A stretch of DNA of 64,000 nt from Proteromonas lacertae (lineage: Eukaryota; Sar; Bigyra; Opalinata; Proteromonadidae): assembly GCA_002245135.1 (NCBI GenBank), contig NGBS01000001.1, positions 372,001 through 436,000 on the forward strand, written 5' to 3'. The position numbers were made by a program, and so were the translations under genes. How positions within the stretch are numbered: the first letter of the stretch is position 1; every line of letters starts with the position of its first letter. Under the pieces are notes generated by a model that did not search any database, was not told where the DNA came from, and was given only the letters and a program-made list of their open reading frames with translations. Positions 32,635 through 45,118 of this stretch are shown here, piece by piece.

Positions 32635-35134
32635 TTATAATCTTCTCACTATCATATTTCTAGCATTTTCTATTTCTTCTCCAGTTCCTTTTATTATTAT
32701 TTTTCTATTCATAATATAAAAAACAAATATACTTATAATGTTCATCAACAAATTCATCTGATTGAGGTAAAATAATTTGTGCTCCACTACTACCAATTAT
32801 ATGATTGATAATACTTCCCTTTTCATCACCAATTATCAGTGGTAATTGAGATGATTTTATTAATATCACTTTACAAGGCATATTATCTTCATCAAAATCA
32901 ATTCTTTCTTCAAATTTCTTCTCAGGACGAGGTGGTTCAGGTTCTGTTCCTTTAATTAATATCACTTCTGGAGGAGGAAGTAATCTTGTTGGATAGGAAG
33001 GAGTTAAATCAAACAGTGACATAATTTTTCTTTTTTTATCTTCCTCTTCAACATTGTTGGATGGATTTGTATTTGAGGTATTGCTTTGATTATTGTCTTT
33101 TGATTGAATTGGTTGATCAAATATGGCGAATAAGTCAGATTCTTCATATATTTTATTACCCTTATCACTTTTACTACTATTGTTGCTGGTTTTGGTATTA
33201 CTTTCTTCGTTCTTCTTTTCTTTACTTACTTCTTCAATTTCTGCTTCTGGATCATATTCCTTTAACTCTTTCTTATCTTCTTCTTCATTCTCATCTTTTT
33301 CACTATCATCATTTTTATTATTATTCTCTAATATAATTGGTATTGGTTTTGGATTTTCATTTATATGAGGTATTGGTATAAGTGATGGTAACTTCGGCAT
33401 TGGAGTAACAGGGAATATATCTACAGATGATGATGTTTGTTCTTTCAAAATTGACTTTAACTCATTATTTCCAGTAGTATTTGTTATTGTTGATTTTATC
33501 TTTTGTATTGATGATGTTGTTGTTATATTATTAACTTCATTTCCACTTCTAGTTATATTCAAATTTGTCTGTGTAGATATTGATGTTGGTGTTGTTGTCA
33601 ATGATTTTGGTTTTTTTCCTCTTTTCTTCAGAGAAGTTCTATCACTATTTGTCTGTTTAGAACTTTTCTTTGTTTTGATGTTTTTTATTGATATTATTTC
33701 ATTATCTATAGAATCATTATCACTATCACTTGTTGAATTATTATTATTATTATTATTATTAGTATAAGACTTTAATGCAGGTTGAACTTTAAATATTTTA
33801 TTTTTTTGTTTTGGTGTAATTGAAGCTACTGATGTATCATAAAACTGTTTTGTTAATATACTATTATTGGATGGTTTATTAGTAGTTCTTGGTATTAACA
33901 CTGTTCTTGGTGATGATAATAAACAGGTTGTAATGGAATATACAATATATTGTAACTTGGGTGTAATTAGACTTGGTAATGGTAAAATGGCATCTTCATT
34001 AATATTCAATTCTTCATATCGTATAGTATTGTTTATAGATTAAAGAAATTAGATAATTAGTGTGTATATAAAGAAATGATATATATTTATATTGACTTTT
34101 ATTATTTATAATAATATCTTCAATAGATTCTAAATGATTCATTTGTCTGTGAAATTTACCTCTGAATGTAATACAAGATTCTCCCAAATCTATTCAATAA
34201 TAAATAATAATCAAAAAATAATACAATATCTAGTTGTCAATGTATAATCTAATCTCTTTTTTAGTTTCTTTATAAATAATATATAAATAATATACAGATA
34301 AAGTGTCAATTATTTCAGATAAAGATTCAATAGGAACAACTACTGTAAGGTTTGATATTGGTTTGATCTATATAATATAATGAAGATAAAACATTATACA
34401 TTATTTAAATTAACAAACATATCACTGACTGCTTTCTTTACTTTAATTGGATCACCACATATTGATATTATATTACTGACAGTTTCAGGATAATAATCAC
34501 CTTCTGATATTGATACTATTAACCCATATTTCTTCATTATATTGCTTATATTACATTATATTAAGGAATTTAAATAATATAATTATTAAAAAAAAGATAT
34601 ATTTTTTCATAATATTCTATTACTTCTAAAAATTCAGTTTGATTTAATAGAAATTTTATTTTTAATTGAAATGGTGCTTCTATTTTTGTATTTGACATTT
34701 TGTTTGATATTCTTCTCTTATAATCTATTCTATCAATACTATTTTCATTATATTCTTCATCTTCTTTATCTTCTACCACTTCTTCTTCTTCTTCTTCTCT
34801 TTCTTCTTCCTCTTCATTTTCTTCTTCCATTGGCTCTTCTTCTTTAATCGATTTGGATCTAATTCCTTTTGAGGATAATTTATCCACTCGAGATGATATT
34901 GAAGATTTTCTTGGTCTTCCTCTCTTTGATGGCGTATTTGAACGCCTTCGTCTTTTAATTGGAGTTCTTATTGCAGTACATATATGTGGTGGACTTTTTT
35001 CGTTTTGTTCTATATTTTGTTGCGGAGTTTCGTCAATAATTGGTGGATTTGCAGGAGAGCTAACAGTTGAAAGAATCTATTTGGCTAATTGAAAAATATA
35101 CTTTAAAAACTTTTCTTTGTCCAATATCAGACAT
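32635..35134 (-). CDS. AT-hook and KH-domain nucleic-acid-binding protein
   Basis: The start MSDIGQRKVFK at 35134 is joined by a 25-nt intron to an exon with an AT-hook (TPSKRGRPRKSS) and a basic tract KRRRR. A long Glu run follows, then segments resembling KH or alpha/beta folds (GLIVSISEGDYYPE, ISICGDPIKVKKAV). A long disordered Asn/Ser/Lys region comes next. The C-terminal KH domain is GDEKGSIINHIIGSSGAQI, IILPQSD and KKIIIKGTGEEIENARNMI. The GxxG loop is present in degenerate form (GDEKGS). Introns of 25-45 nt are numerous towards the 5' end and some joins there are uncertain. A nuclear RNA- or DNA-binding role is likely; the specific family is not recognised. Confidence 0.6.
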
Positions 35135-35349
35135 TAACAAATGTTGTTATTATAGTCAAAATTAAGAATTAATATATCAAGCTTTAATCTAAGCTTGACA
35201 ACTAATAATCACCTATATTAGCATGTCATGATATATAATCATTGTATATATTCAACAACAAACATACTTAAAATAAAAATAATAAATAGATAATTAACTT
35301 GTATATAACTTGAATTATGAGATATACAAATATGATACAGGTAATTTCT

Positions 35350-35691
35350 TTATTTAGCAGATGGTGCAGGTGGTGGTTCTGATTTACTCTCACTTGGTTG
35401 TTGAGTTTCACTCTCAGAATCTGAACTATCTGAAGATGAACAGCTAGAACTACTAGAAGATGAACTTTCATCAAATGCACGAGGTTTGTGATATATACAA
35501 CACTCTATGAGCTATAATTTCTAAATTATACTTTTTGAACTTCTTTTACCCATACCTTCGTTATCAACGACATTAGAAAGCCAATTAACGTGTTTACGAT
35601 GTTTCAAATTAATTATTAAAGGTTTTTGCGCAGCAACTATTACTTCTGTTTCAGAAGTAGCACCTCTTTCTTGTGTCGCCGTTGCGTTCAT
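35350..35691 (-). CDS. PPP1R11: Protein phosphatase 1 inhibitor-3 (PPP1R11/YPI1)
   Basis: Two exons split by a 27-nt intron encode about 103 residues. The core is the inhibitor-3 signature: a PP1-docking motif (HRKHVNWLSN), then VVDNEGMGKRSSKKCCIYHK and PRAFDESS. These correspond to KVEW, DNEHMGRRSSKCCCIY and KPRAFGESS in animals. The second half is a Ser/Asp/Glu run followed by a Pro-rich tail. Inhibitor-3 binds PP1 catalytic subunits, mostly in the nucleus. The short length is normal for the family and the match is very strong. Confidence 0.93.
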
Positions 35692-35851
35692 TTATTTGAT
35701 CAAAATAAATAAGAATAGATCAATTTAGAGTGAAAAGAAAAGTCTCTTCAGAAAACCGAATATTAGAAACAGAACACTCTCAATTGTCAGTTTTTCTTCT
35801 CTTTTATTGTTTAGTTTAAATATTTGTGATATTATACGTTTATAATAATAC

Positions 35852-37098
35852 ATGACTACTATTTTACACAAAAGCAAGCTTTTGAATGATTTTTCTAATG
35901 CCATCGCTCAATATTGTTTCTGTATATATATTGCTTCTATAGTATAGTAAATGAAAGTGAAATTGATTCATTACACAAATCGTATATTAAAATTCAGAAA
36001 CTGTATGACTTATGAAGATATATTGTAGATGTCAAAATGGTATTGTGAAACCAACAGATTTAAAGATGTTTTTTGGTTGTGGAGAATTGGGAATTTCAAA
36101 TATACTTTTAGGTAAATACGGTATATATAATCGTTTTATAAATCGCAGATAACTATACATGGGACAATTTTTTCCAGTTTGTGATGATGATTGCAGCATT
36201 ATCAGGAGATTTTGTAATGCCAAGTATATTAATTATGAGTTATAATGTTAGTAATTATGAAATCAACTGGAATTTCTGAAACTACTAAAATAGAATCAGC
36301 TGATGATTTATCCATATTACTAATGTTGGTAGGTACTACCAATGCATATGATTTATTTTGTGCAAATGAGTATATATATTTATTATTTCATTCATTTATA
36401 GAAAATTCGAATATCCCCTAGAACTTGCAGCATTCTTCGATGCTCTACAGCATAAGGAAGAATATTGTCTATCTCTAAGTGTATTTCAAAACTGTCTATA
36501 TACTACAACACTAACAATGGATATTTGGGATTGTATATTACAAAGAAGATTCAATATTGATTTTATACGACAATTTAGGAAAGAACATAATGGTCAAAAC
36601 CCTAAAGAAAACTACTGTCAAAAAGTAATGAGAACATATAAACATAAACCTGATCCTTATGTATTTGATTATGAAGTAACTGAAGAAATGGAACCTCAAG
36701 TGTCTGAATATATATTGAATAATTATTTAATGGTTTATAAACCTTTCTATGATGTTCCTATTCTTCCCATTGATAAAAAAGCAGCATTGAAGAAGAATTA
36801 TAAAGCTCTTACTGGTACAACTAGTGATGCGAATAGTATTGAAGAATTAGGAATGAATTTAACTACTTCTGATTTTTTCTCTGCGAATGGTACACCGAAT
36901 GAAACTTTGCCTCCTCCTGAACCATTGACTTTGACTATAGTTGATCATACACTCAGTCAATATGAATTGTTGGAAGAAAAGAAGAATCTAATTAAACCTT
37001 GTAAGAACATTGATGATAGAGTTATTATTCCATCTGCATTGAAGAAATTTGAGGAAGAAATGGAAAATCTTCCAGGCGTTGTACCTGATTTTGAATAA
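35852..37098 (+). CDS. Unrecognised all-helical protein, possibly EF-hand-like N terminus
   Basis: From the ATG at 35852 (MTTILHKSKLLNDFSNAIAQ), five short introns join cleanly to a product of about 330 residues. The N-terminal part (LNESEIDSLHKSYIKIQKLC, GIVKPTDLKMFF, NYTWDNFFQFVMMIA) has a helix-loop-helix rhythm like degenerate EF-hands, but no full calcium-binding loop. The middle is hydrophobic helical (LELAAFFDALQHKEEYC). The C-terminal third is Pro/Asn-rich and probably flexible (LPPPEPLTLTIVDHT). No family was identified. Exon joins rest on frame continuity. Confidence 0.55.
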
Positions 37099-37240
37099 AA
37101 ATCGTAAATAGTGAATATTTATTTATAATGTCTTTTTAAAGGAAACGTTATAGCTGATGTTGATTTGGGTGATTTGATTAAAGTGTTATTTACAATAAAG
37201 GATGATTATGAAATGTAAAAAATGAAAAATAAAAAAATAA

Positions 37241-37312
37241 GTCCGAGCAGGGATTTGAACCCTGAATCGCCTGCTCCGTAGGCAGATGCCTTATCCGTTG
37301 GGCCACACGGAC
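37241..37312 (-). tRNA. tRNA-Arg (anticodon ACG)
   Basis: A 72-nt cloverleaf without intron. The anticodon arm has loop CTACGGA, giving ACG, which is read as ICG for CGU/CGC/CGA. The T arm is CAGGG-TTCAAAT-CCCTG. Internal promoter elements are visible: an A box (TGGCCCAACGG) and a perfect B box (GGTTCAAATCC). The acceptor stem pairs except for one U-U opposition at the sixth pair. A T-rich tract just downstream on the transcribed strand (37221-37240) fits a Pol III terminator. CCA is not encoded, as normal in eukaryotes. Confidence 0.95.
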
Positions 37313-37377
37313 TTAATGAAAATCAAAAAATTAAGATTTATAAACAAACTGACAAAGTAAAAAAACAGTCAAAAAGA

Positions 37378-40300
37378 ATGAGACCAAGCATTGTAGTTCA
37401 ACCTATAATCACCAATCAATTATTTCGCACACTGAATGATGTGGAAACACCAAGAATGGCTCAGACTCCTTCTGCTCCAAGAAGATCTTCTAAAAGAGAA
37501 AAGTATAATCAATATTGTAATTGAATCATAGTCCAATACGTTCAAAAATATCACTATATAGTTCACCAGCTAGCAGTAATAATAGTACGCCTACTTCCTC
37601 ATTTACTCCTCGTATGTCTAAAAGAACTGTATAATAATAATTATCATCGTAATATTAATACTATTAGTCTGAATTTGCTCGTGGAGGATTAGCATCAAGA
37701 GTTTCAACACTTCAAACTTTTCACAGAAACAGTACTACCAATCTCTTTTTTGCTGGATCTGATTCTACATCGAGAGAGTGGAATATACTCATTCAATGGA
37801 GAAGGTAGATTTGAAGTGAGTAATAATTATAGTAAAAGTTGGAAAATAGGAACAGAACTAACAATTGAGATGTGGTTATTTATTCCTAATAAAATATCAT
37901 CAGTAACATCACCAACACAGCAAAACGAAGGTGATTCAAGTCCAAAGCACAAAATCAGAACACATCGTGGTATTGAGGTGGATAAAGATGGTACATTTCA
38001 TCATTGGTTATGTTGTGGAAGTACTGATCCAAATCCATATGGAATATGTCCAATATATAATGAAAAAAATAGTCAAGTATTTATCAAATAATTATTATTG
38101 TTTTATTGATATATAGGGAGTAGAAACAAGTGGTTCAATAAGATTAATAGAAAATAGATTACATCGACACATTCCTCAATCAGAAATCAAACTAATACAA
38201 GCAGTCTCAGATACTCCATTAATATTAAAAGATTCAGATAATCTCTTACTAAACAGGATATATTCATATTCAAAACAAAAGCCACAACCAATAATCTCCA
38301 GTTGGAGTGATTTAAATCAGTCATTTATTATATATGATTGTGGTCATAGAAATAATGATGAAGATATTGTTGGATTTGGATTGGTATTACAAGATGAATC
38401 AATTCATTGGTTAAGTACTTATACAATTCCAACCAATAAATGGACATTCGTTACTTGTACATTTGATGGTTATTATATGAAGTTGTTTTTAGATGGAGAA
38501 TTAGAATGTCAGACTGAGATTATTAACAAGTTTTATCATATTAATATTAATCCATTTGATGAGATATATATTGGTGGAATGGGAGGTACTATTACAGAAT
38601 CGAATTGTTTTACTGGTTTTATATCACATGTGATGATTTGGAGAGTTTGTAGAAAGAAGAATGAAATAATAAAAGATATGAATATTGATAATCCAATTAA
38701 TAATCATTCTCCTGTATTTATATATACGTTTATTATTACTCAAAATAGTTGCCAATAATTGATAATGAATATAATTTAATAGTGAATTTATGTTTTAGAA
38801 CTGTATATATATTTATATATATTTATATTTTTGTTATTTTTTTTAATAGAATGAATTCATACCTGGTTTATTTGATGTATCTTATCATCACAATAGAGGT
38901 AATAGAGTAGGAAATATATTATGGAAGAAGTTTAATACAAGTGATTCATTATCAGCAACAGTATAATATACACATTTATTACATTAGATAAATGATGATA
39001 GTAGCAGTATGAGTTCATTAAACAGGTTGTTATTGGCTAAGAAACTAGTAAGTAAAAATGTTGTAATCATATTTATACATTGTATCAATTGTGAGTATCA
39101 TAATATGACAACTAATCATATACCAGGACAATATGAATCAACAGCCAATAATATCATTGAAGAAATCAAGAAGAATCCTTTATTTTGGTATATTTATTTT
39201 ATTATTTTATTATTATTATTATGTTGGATAGTAAATGGCCAATTGAGAGAAATCCTGATTATATACCTCCAAGATTAGGTCAATTTGAAATAATCATTAA
39301 ACATGATGAATTAGAAGAAGGATCAACAAGAAAAGTAACTAGTAGAATATTTAGTCAGTATAATTTAACCAATAAAGACTTTCCAACACCTGAGAATGTT
39401 ATAAAGAAATTAGATGATTATATTTATTCATTATTAACGAAACAATCATCAGCAAAACAGAAAGTATTGAGTAATATTGATAATTTAATAAATGAAGCAA
39501 AGCCTGCTTTGTTTAATATAGCTCAAAAGTATATTTCAATACTTATATTTATGTTTAGATTATATACAATCGAGAGTTCTGAAGAATTTGGTAAGTTATT
39601 ATTACAAGCAGATATACAGAATGTAAATTACATTCTATTGACAGACTTAGTGAATATTTTAAAGAAATTTGATGTTACACTAACTCATAGAGAAGGATTA
39701 TTATTATGTAAAACGTTTCAATCAAAAGAAGCACCAGTTAATATATCCTATATTTCATATAAAGACTTTTATAAATGTTATGAAACTGTAAGAACTAATT
39801 TAATTAATCCATCTATTAATTTAACACCAAACAGTATGATTTATGTTCCAAGACAGAATATAACCATGTTTAGAATTCAAGTATATATATTTATATATTT
39901 GTTTATCTAATGAATATAGTGGGATAAGATAAATGATCAAAAATATAAAGATACAATTCATACTTCATTGTATTTGATAGGTAGAGATAGACAAATATAT
40001 ATCATTTTTTTCATTAATATTTAATCATTAAGAAAATCTTTAATTGATATAATAGATAGTGTTTCTTATCAACATAATGCAAGTATAACAGAAGGAATAT
40101 CTTTTACCAAACTCAGTACAAATGTATAATAATAATTCTATTAATAATCTTTATAATAGAATTGTGATGATAATACTGCATTAAATGAAGAAAGATATAT
40201 ACTACAAACAGATATAATTAATCCAGAAGTATTTGGATTAATCTTCACAATAAGTGGCTGGAAATCATTAACATGTATTCATGATATAAAGTTCAGTGGA

Positions 40301-43209
40301 TATGAATGGGATTATAAATTACCACCCACTTGTACTGATGATAATGTATGTTTTGATTATGAGAATATATCACTTTTATCTCCATCAGTAATCAACAGTA
40401 GAATCTCTAAAGTTGAGAATTTGTTAAGTAATCCATTCTTATTATATCATACACAAGTTCCAAATGTAAGACATCCAGATCCTACTCAAGTATTAATCAT
40501 TTTATTTCTATTTTGAATAGTATGTGTTTCTGTCTACAATGTATAGAGGATATATGAAACATCAATGGACTTTAAAGACTATGAATAATATTATATATAC
40601 TCCTGATTCAACTGATATTGTAGAAAGAATACCAGCTTTATTGAATGATTTGAAATGTGAGTATAAAGATATATTGTATATAAATTACTGTAAGAATTGT
40701 CATCAACATCAAATCACAACAAGACATGTGTATTGGTTATTTATTATTTATTAATTATTATAGAGAAAAAGAGTTTATTGATTATTTCAATTTAATAAAA
40801 GGTGTGATAGAAAAACAATATCCTAATGTTATTGTTATTGATAGTGAAGAAATGTCTCAATACACAGGGAAAACGTATAAACTTATTATTATCTATTATT
40901 ATTATTATTATTTAGTAATAAACATAAACATCATAAAAGATTAGGACAATTTGAAGTTCATTTGTGGAGACCATCCAGTTGGACTAATCAATTGATTTAC
41001 AGTGCATGTAATAATAATGGTAAATTACCAGAAATTAATTACATTTTACATTCATTAAAGTCAATAATAAAAACAGCAGTATTACATCCAATACCAGAGA
41101 CAAATCGCGGAGTAGTGAATATAAGAGTATTAGATAGTGTGACAAACAAATTCTTACCTGGTGCAAATATATATCTATATAAAGTAGAATTATTAACATC
41201 TGAAAAACTATTGGTATAATCATTTATAATAATAATAATAATAGCAATGTATTGCATTGAAGAATTATGATAAATCTCTTCCTGATTACTTAAGTAATAT
41301 GGATAATATAACTGAGCTAGATGATGATTTATGTGGTGGTGATATAGAGAATACAAAAGAAGAAGCAGAAGAAGAAATGAATGAAGAATCTAATACTTAT
41401 AGTGGAAGTATATTACCAGATGATGATTGGGTTGAATGGTTAATTAGTCCAAATAACATTGAATATAGAGTAAGATTATATTCTGTAATTTATTTTGCAA
41501 CTATTCTTTCTACTGGATTATGTTCAAGACCATTATTATTGATGTTATTTTCAGATCCAAAGAACAATAAGAAAATACCAATCAAATATCAGTTACATGT
41601 TTGTTATATGTGTAGTATATTCAGAAGTGATAATAGTTTGTTGAAATATTTTGAAAAATTGGTAATGCCAAGGAATTATAATGATGCAGAGTTTTATAGT
41701 ATATTTTACTAATTATTATTTTTATTATATGAATAGATTATATTGGAATAAATTGGTATGATCTTTGTCAAGCATTTGAGAATAGTCTGTTTAGATATTT
41801 TCGTAAGAAATGCAAGAATGGTAATGATATAGAAGCAATCAAATACGCACAATCAACATCTGAAGAGAATAATAGTAAAAGAGAAATAACTGATTCAGAT
41901 GTATATATATTTATATGTTATTATTATAATTATTATAGGGTTTATTTAGTGAAAGAATCATTCTTGGTACTTATTATGGAATATGTACAGCACCAGGTTA
42001 TACAACAGAAATCATTCATCCAATCAAAATCAGTATAATCTTGTATATAATTATGATAGCCACTTCAAGTGATTCAAAAATGACAATAGTTCCATTAAAA
42101 CCATTACAATTTAGTATTTCAATTACACCTGTACTTGATAATGGAGAACCACTGCCATGTGATAATTTAGAGATTTTACTTTACAATATTAACTACAATA
42201 TCAAAGAAATAATGTATATTTTGCAAAAACTAATTATATTTAATAGTTCTGATATTGATACATCAACACATAAAGCAAATTTCATTCTACCCAAAGGATC
42301 ATATTCACTCATAATTAGAACAAAATCAAGTCCAACTAATTTGTGTAAAAGAAGAGAATGTTTAAATGTTATTTGTGATAATATCAACTACAAAGTATAA
42401 CTACATCAAAGTATATTATATATAGATTCCTGTTTTACCTCCAAAGATTGTAGTTAAGATAGTTCCAGTTGACATATCTAATGGAGAAATGATAAGTGGA
42501 TGTAATTTCCAAGTTGTTTCTAATAAAGACAATTCAGTCATAATGAGTTCTAATGAAGAAAAAAGAACATCCAAAGCATCTGTAACTGAGTATTATGAAT
42601 TAATGATGGGAAGTTACACAGTTAATTGTACAAATAGTGAGAAGAGTGGTTATATTTATTCAGTATATTTTTAAAAGTAATATATTTTATAATAATAAAT
42701 AGTCATTAGTATATGATATTGAATTTACTCAAAGACATATATTATATCCATGTTTTCCAATATCACAACTGGAAGACAAAGATATGTTTATTACTTTAAT
42801 ATGGGATGGATTTCCTACTGATATTGACTTACACTTAACTATAAGTGAGAAAAACTTCTCAAATGCAAGTGTTCATGTGTGGCCAGGCCAAGCGAAGAGT
42901 AATTTTGCATCAATGTTGGTAGATTATGGGATTAAAATGGGACCACAAACAATAAAACTGCAGACAGATGAATCTGAAGTATATCATCTATCAGCAGTTC
43001 AATTCAGTAAAGGAGGAGATTTAAAGAGTTCTAATTTGAAGTGTTTCATTGTTAATAATAAAGGAATAGTTAAAATGATAGATATAAATGAAGCAAAAGA
43101 AGCTGAAGGACTGTATTGGAATATTTGTAACTTCACAATCACTGAGGATAATGGTGAAGCATTTTTCATTGATATCAATCAGATTTGTGATGATATATCT
43201 TTTGATTAG
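37378..43209 (+). CDS. Giant multidomain protein: LamG-like lectin fold, SelW-like fold and C-terminal beta domains
   Basis: A gene of about 5.8 kb with many 25-45 nt introns, starting MRPSIVVQPIITNQLFRTLN and ending TAG. A Ser/Pro-rich head precedes a concanavalin/LamG-like domain (SGIYSFNGEGRFEV, LTIEMWLFIP near 37860, KWTFVTCTFDGYYMKLFLDG near 38440, TGFISHVMIWR near 38620). An EF-hand-like helical pair lies near 39600-39800. Near 40650-41080 there is a redoxin-like segment of the SelW/SelT kind: LYINYCKNCHQHQ, KQYPNVIVIDSEE, RLGQFEVHLW, LIYSACNNNGKLPEI. Further beta domains follow. The last contains ITLIWDGFPTDIDLHLTI and VHVWPGQAKSN, as in bacterial DUF2135/YfaP-like domains. No signal peptide is evident. 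The overall function is unknown and not all splice joins were checked. Confidence 0.6.
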
Positions 43210-43325
43210 TCGTTTTATAGTCATTGTTGTGTTTTACATCACTTAAAAAATAAATCCGTTTCACAAACCTCTTCGTCAAACTTCGCATTTTTTCTCACCA
43301 ATAATTATATATATAATTTGAATAT

Positions 43326-43654
43326 ATGTCATCTGAAGTTTCAAGTACAACACCACCTCCTATTGAAAGGTTTAGAGTGAAAGAGTGGAAATCCGTGGCT
43401 CAATGGTCTTGGGATATAGTAGTAGACACATGTGCTATTTGTAGAGGTCCAATTATGGAATTATGTCTTGATTGTCAAGCTAATAATGCCACAGCTAAAG
43501 ATTGTACTGTATTCCTTATTGTTTAACGTATTAGGTTGCTTGGGGAACTTGTAATCACGCATTTCATTTTCACTGCATCAATAGATGGCTTGCTACTAGA
43601 CAAGTTTGTCCATTAGATAACACAGAATGGGAGTTTCAAAAGTATGGTAGTTAA
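43326..43654 (+). CDS. RBX1: RBX1/ROC1 RING-H2 subunit of cullin-RING ubiquitin ligases
   Basis: Two exons split by a 26-nt intron encode about 100 residues. The N-terminal strand that enters cullins is present ([20 protein letters not shown]). The three-zinc RING-H2 is complete: [18 protein letters not shown], then [20 protein letters not shown] and [18 protein letters not shown]1 recruits ubiquitin E2 enzymes to cullins in the cytosol and nucleus. Length and residues are fully canonical. Confidence 0.96.
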
Positions 43655-43712
43655 ATTATTTTCTTCGTATAAAAAGTGTTTGTTAAGAAAAAATAAATTA
43701 AAATAATAACGT

Positions 43713-44784
43713 CTAACTAATTTTGAGATTATTCTGTTTAAGTATCAATAGTTGTTTTATAAAATTAGTAAATTCTTTCTCAGTACAATCAAATGATAAC
43801 TTAGGATTGTCATCACTGATGAAGGAGTTGTGAGAAACAATTATCTTCATTTTATCCCATAATTCATTATCAAGATCAAACTCTTCATAATGCTTATAAA
43901 AAATGTCTCTATATCTTTTATCAAAATACCTAAACTCACTGATATTTAACTCACTAGTGATTAACTAAGTAATAGATAAATGTGATTTTTATACACTATT
44001 CTTTCCTATATATTTTATTCTCTGTAACCTTTGAGGATATGAATATCTCTTATAACCTTTATTGGTTGTTACATCTTTTATTGGAGCAGTTTTTATACTA
44101 TTTTTAGTAAAAGTATAATAATTAAAATAATACAATTTATAGTAATGTTTTTCCAATTTTTGATAATCTCTAAATCTAACTATAAAATCTGCAATATTAT
44201 CATATTTTTCGTCATTTATGTTTTCATAGAATTGCTCTATACTTTCATTAGTAATATTAGCTTTCTTGAGAAGAGAAACTAGATTACTTGAATAAATATT
44301 ATTCCATTTACTTACATTACTTTTCATTGGAATAGTTCTAGTTTCTATAACCAATATTGATTATACTTAAGCAATGATGTTGGAATAATAATATCATGAT
44401 TTATTAGTTTAATAGTTTCTGATTTTATTTGTGGTTTTAGATAGAAATGCAATGAATATTTTGGTAAAGGATCTAAAAGAATATATAATGACTGTTATAA
44501 AATAGATACAGGAAATAGGTGTAAATAATTGGTAACTAATGTTCATATATGGTTTGAGAGAGTTTATGAATGAATTTAATTCCTATATCATTAAATATTG
44601 TTCATTGACATACTTTAAGTGATTGTGTATTTGTTAGAACATATTTTTCGCCGTAAGAAGTAAAGAAATCTGGATGAACCTTTAGGTATAACTGTTTTAA
44701 TCCATATTCAATATGCTTGTTGATTGATGCGGTAGGAGGTCTTTTTGGAAATGATGAAACTCTTCTTAAAAAGATGAAATACAT
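43713..44784 (-). CDS. TCAIM-like mitochondrial protein (DUF4460/DUF4461)
   Basis: From the ATG at 44784, four short introns join to about 300 residues. The N terminus is basic (MYFIFLRRVSSFPKRPP), like a mitochondrial presequence. It is followed by the DUF4460 hallmark (LKQLYLKVHPDFFTSYGEKY and TNTQSLKELNSFINSL), which resembles a J-domain-like helix pair and is typical of TCAIM. The rest (KWNNIYSSNLVSLLKKANI and a helical C-terminal region) is consistent with DUF4461. TCAIM is a mitochondrial protein in animals, reported to work with chaperones; that role here is inferred. The VHPDFF motif makes the family call good. Confidence 0.72.
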
Positions 44785-45118
44785 GAATACATGAAAAATG
44801 TATTAATGTGTATTAAATTGTATTCATTAAATATTCATATTTTGTTATTAATTTAGTCATTTTCTGAGTTTAGATGCTTATACAAAAGATGTTCAACTTT
44901 TACATTTGAATATCGAAGGCTATAACCGATATGTAAATATTGACATTCAGTAAGTCAAACAAAACTTGAAATTACTTTTTGAGTTTACATTGGCTAATAG
45001 CTGTTTATATAACATATCATTTTGTGGAACGAAATAAAAAGAATATTCTGATATATAGATATTAAAAATTTGTGTAGAGGTTGTTTAATTTCATATCTAA
45101 CAATTTAGAATTTGTACC
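44785..45118. other. Divergent intergenic region
   Basis: A 334-bp A+T-rich spacer between the TCAIM-like gene and the Asn-rich RING gene, which are transcribed away from each other. No exon, RNA or repeat was recognised. Confidence 0.45.
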
